Shown: positions 5,766 through 6,148 of the stretch, one piece after another | Numbering within the stretch: the stretch's first letter is position 1 | How the letters are laid out: each line of letters starts with the position of its first letter | Source of the DNA: JALXCG01 sp026991065 [NCBI: Gemmatimonadota bacterium] | GTDB lineage: Bacteria; GCA-2686955 | Length of the DNA stretch: 6,148 bases | Assembly: GCA_026991065.1 (NCBI GenBank) | Contig: JALXCG010000391.1 | Coordinates: forward strand, 1-6,148 | Reading direction: 5' to 3' | Notes under the pieces: generated by a model | What the model saw: only the letters and a program-made list of their open reading frames with translations | The model's database searches: none | Told to the model about the DNA's origin: nothing | Program-made: the position numbers and the translations under genes

Positions 5766-6148
5766 ATGAAAAAGAGCACTTTTCTCGCCGCCCGTGCCGC
5801 GCTGATCGCCTGCGGCTCCTCTCTCATCCTCTCCGCTTCAGCCGCCGCCGCGCCGGCCGCCCCCGCCGCGGCCGCGGCCGCCACCGAAGCCAAAGCACTC
5901 ATGACGCAGCACATCTGCTTCACCTGTCACACCATCGACGGCACCAGCAAAATCAACGGCGCCGACGCCCTCGGCCCCACGCTCAAAGGGATCTACGGAA
6001 CCACCGAGACCGTCCTGACCGACGGCAAAGAGCGTGAAGTGAAGGTGGACGACGCCTACCTGACCAAGTCGATCCGCGAGCCGATGGCCGACATCGTCAA
6101 GGGGCGCCTGCCGGTGATGGTGCTCCCGCCGCCCGCCCTCACCGATGC
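5766..6148 (+). CDS. Secreted monohaem cytochrome c, 3' end cut by right edge
   Basis: The frame is open from the ATG at 5766 to the window edge, giving 127 complete codons; the stop is not seen. Residues 1-28 look like a Sec signal peptide (MKKS start, hydrophobic core, ASA/AAA cleavage region); LIAC at 13-16 resembles a lipobox, so a lipoprotein is possible, though the hydrophobic stretch before that Cys is short. An Ala/Pro linker (about 26-40) leads to a cytochrome c fold with CFTCH (51-55) and Met118 as likely haem ligands. It is closely related to the C-terminal domain of subunit II but has six more residues between the haem histidine and the GP motif, and two more after the methionine. 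It starts 93 bases after ctaC with only a weak binding site (GGAAAG, 5755-5760). I see no terminator or clear promoter in the gap, so read-through from the operon is likely. An electron donor to this oxidase is the natural guess, but this is inference. Confidence 0.9.
   Translation, partial: MKKSTFLAARAALIACGSSLILSASAAAAPAAPAAAAAATEAKALMTQHICFTCHTIDGTSKINGADALGPTLKGIYGTTETVLTDGKEREVKVDDAYLTKSIREPMADIVKGRLPVMVLPPPALTD

Overview
The window is GC-rich and densely coded. It carries most of an aerobic respiratory operon for a caa3-type (aa3 family) cytochrome c oxidase, with one unrelated-looking gene diverging from it. The layout fits a Gram-negative bacterium: Sec-type signals, a periplasm-facing SCO protein, and cytochrome c both as a domain fused to subunit II and as a separate secreted protein. 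The gene order (SCO, subunit I, III, IV, II, cytochrome c) and the YSHPxVY form of subunit I recall oxidases I associate with deltaproteobacterial (Desulfuromonas/Geobacter-like) and other non-alphaproteobacterial lineages. That placement is from memory and is weak.

Layout. Positions 1-789 (minus strand) hold the 5' part of a gene that runs off the left edge; it encodes an NHL-repeat beta-propeller-like protein. Positions 790-1140 are a divergent control region of about 350 bases with a plausible sigma70-type promoter, an FNR-like half-conserved dyad and an imperfect palindrome that could fold as a leader hairpin. From 1141 to the right edge six genes run on the plus strand: a SCO1/SenC copper chaperone (1141-2007), oxidase subunit I (2012-3661), subunit III (3658-4338, 4-base overlap), a small subunit IV (4375-4767), subunit II with a C-terminal cytochrome c domain (4776-5672), and a secreted monohaem cytochrome c cut by the right edge (5766-6148).

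How they work together. SCO is expected to help build the CuA centre of subunit II. Electrons enter through a cytochrome c (the domain fused to subunit II and possibly the separate cytochrome), pass to CuA, then to haem a and the haem a3/CuB site of subunit I, where oxygen is reduced to water with proton pumping. Subunits III and IV are stabilising membrane partners. Catalytic and metal-binding residues are intact in every oxidase gene, so the complex should be functional.

Most notable points: (1) subunit I is of the A2 type, with Tyr-Ser in place of the usual D-channel glutamate; (2) the separate cytochrome c is a close relative of the cytochrome domain at the end of subunit II, 26 of 49 aligned residues being identical without a gap, which suggests a local duplication; (3) the clustered candidate control sites ahead of sco. 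I see no mobile element, CRISPR array, RNA gene or clearly undescribed system here.
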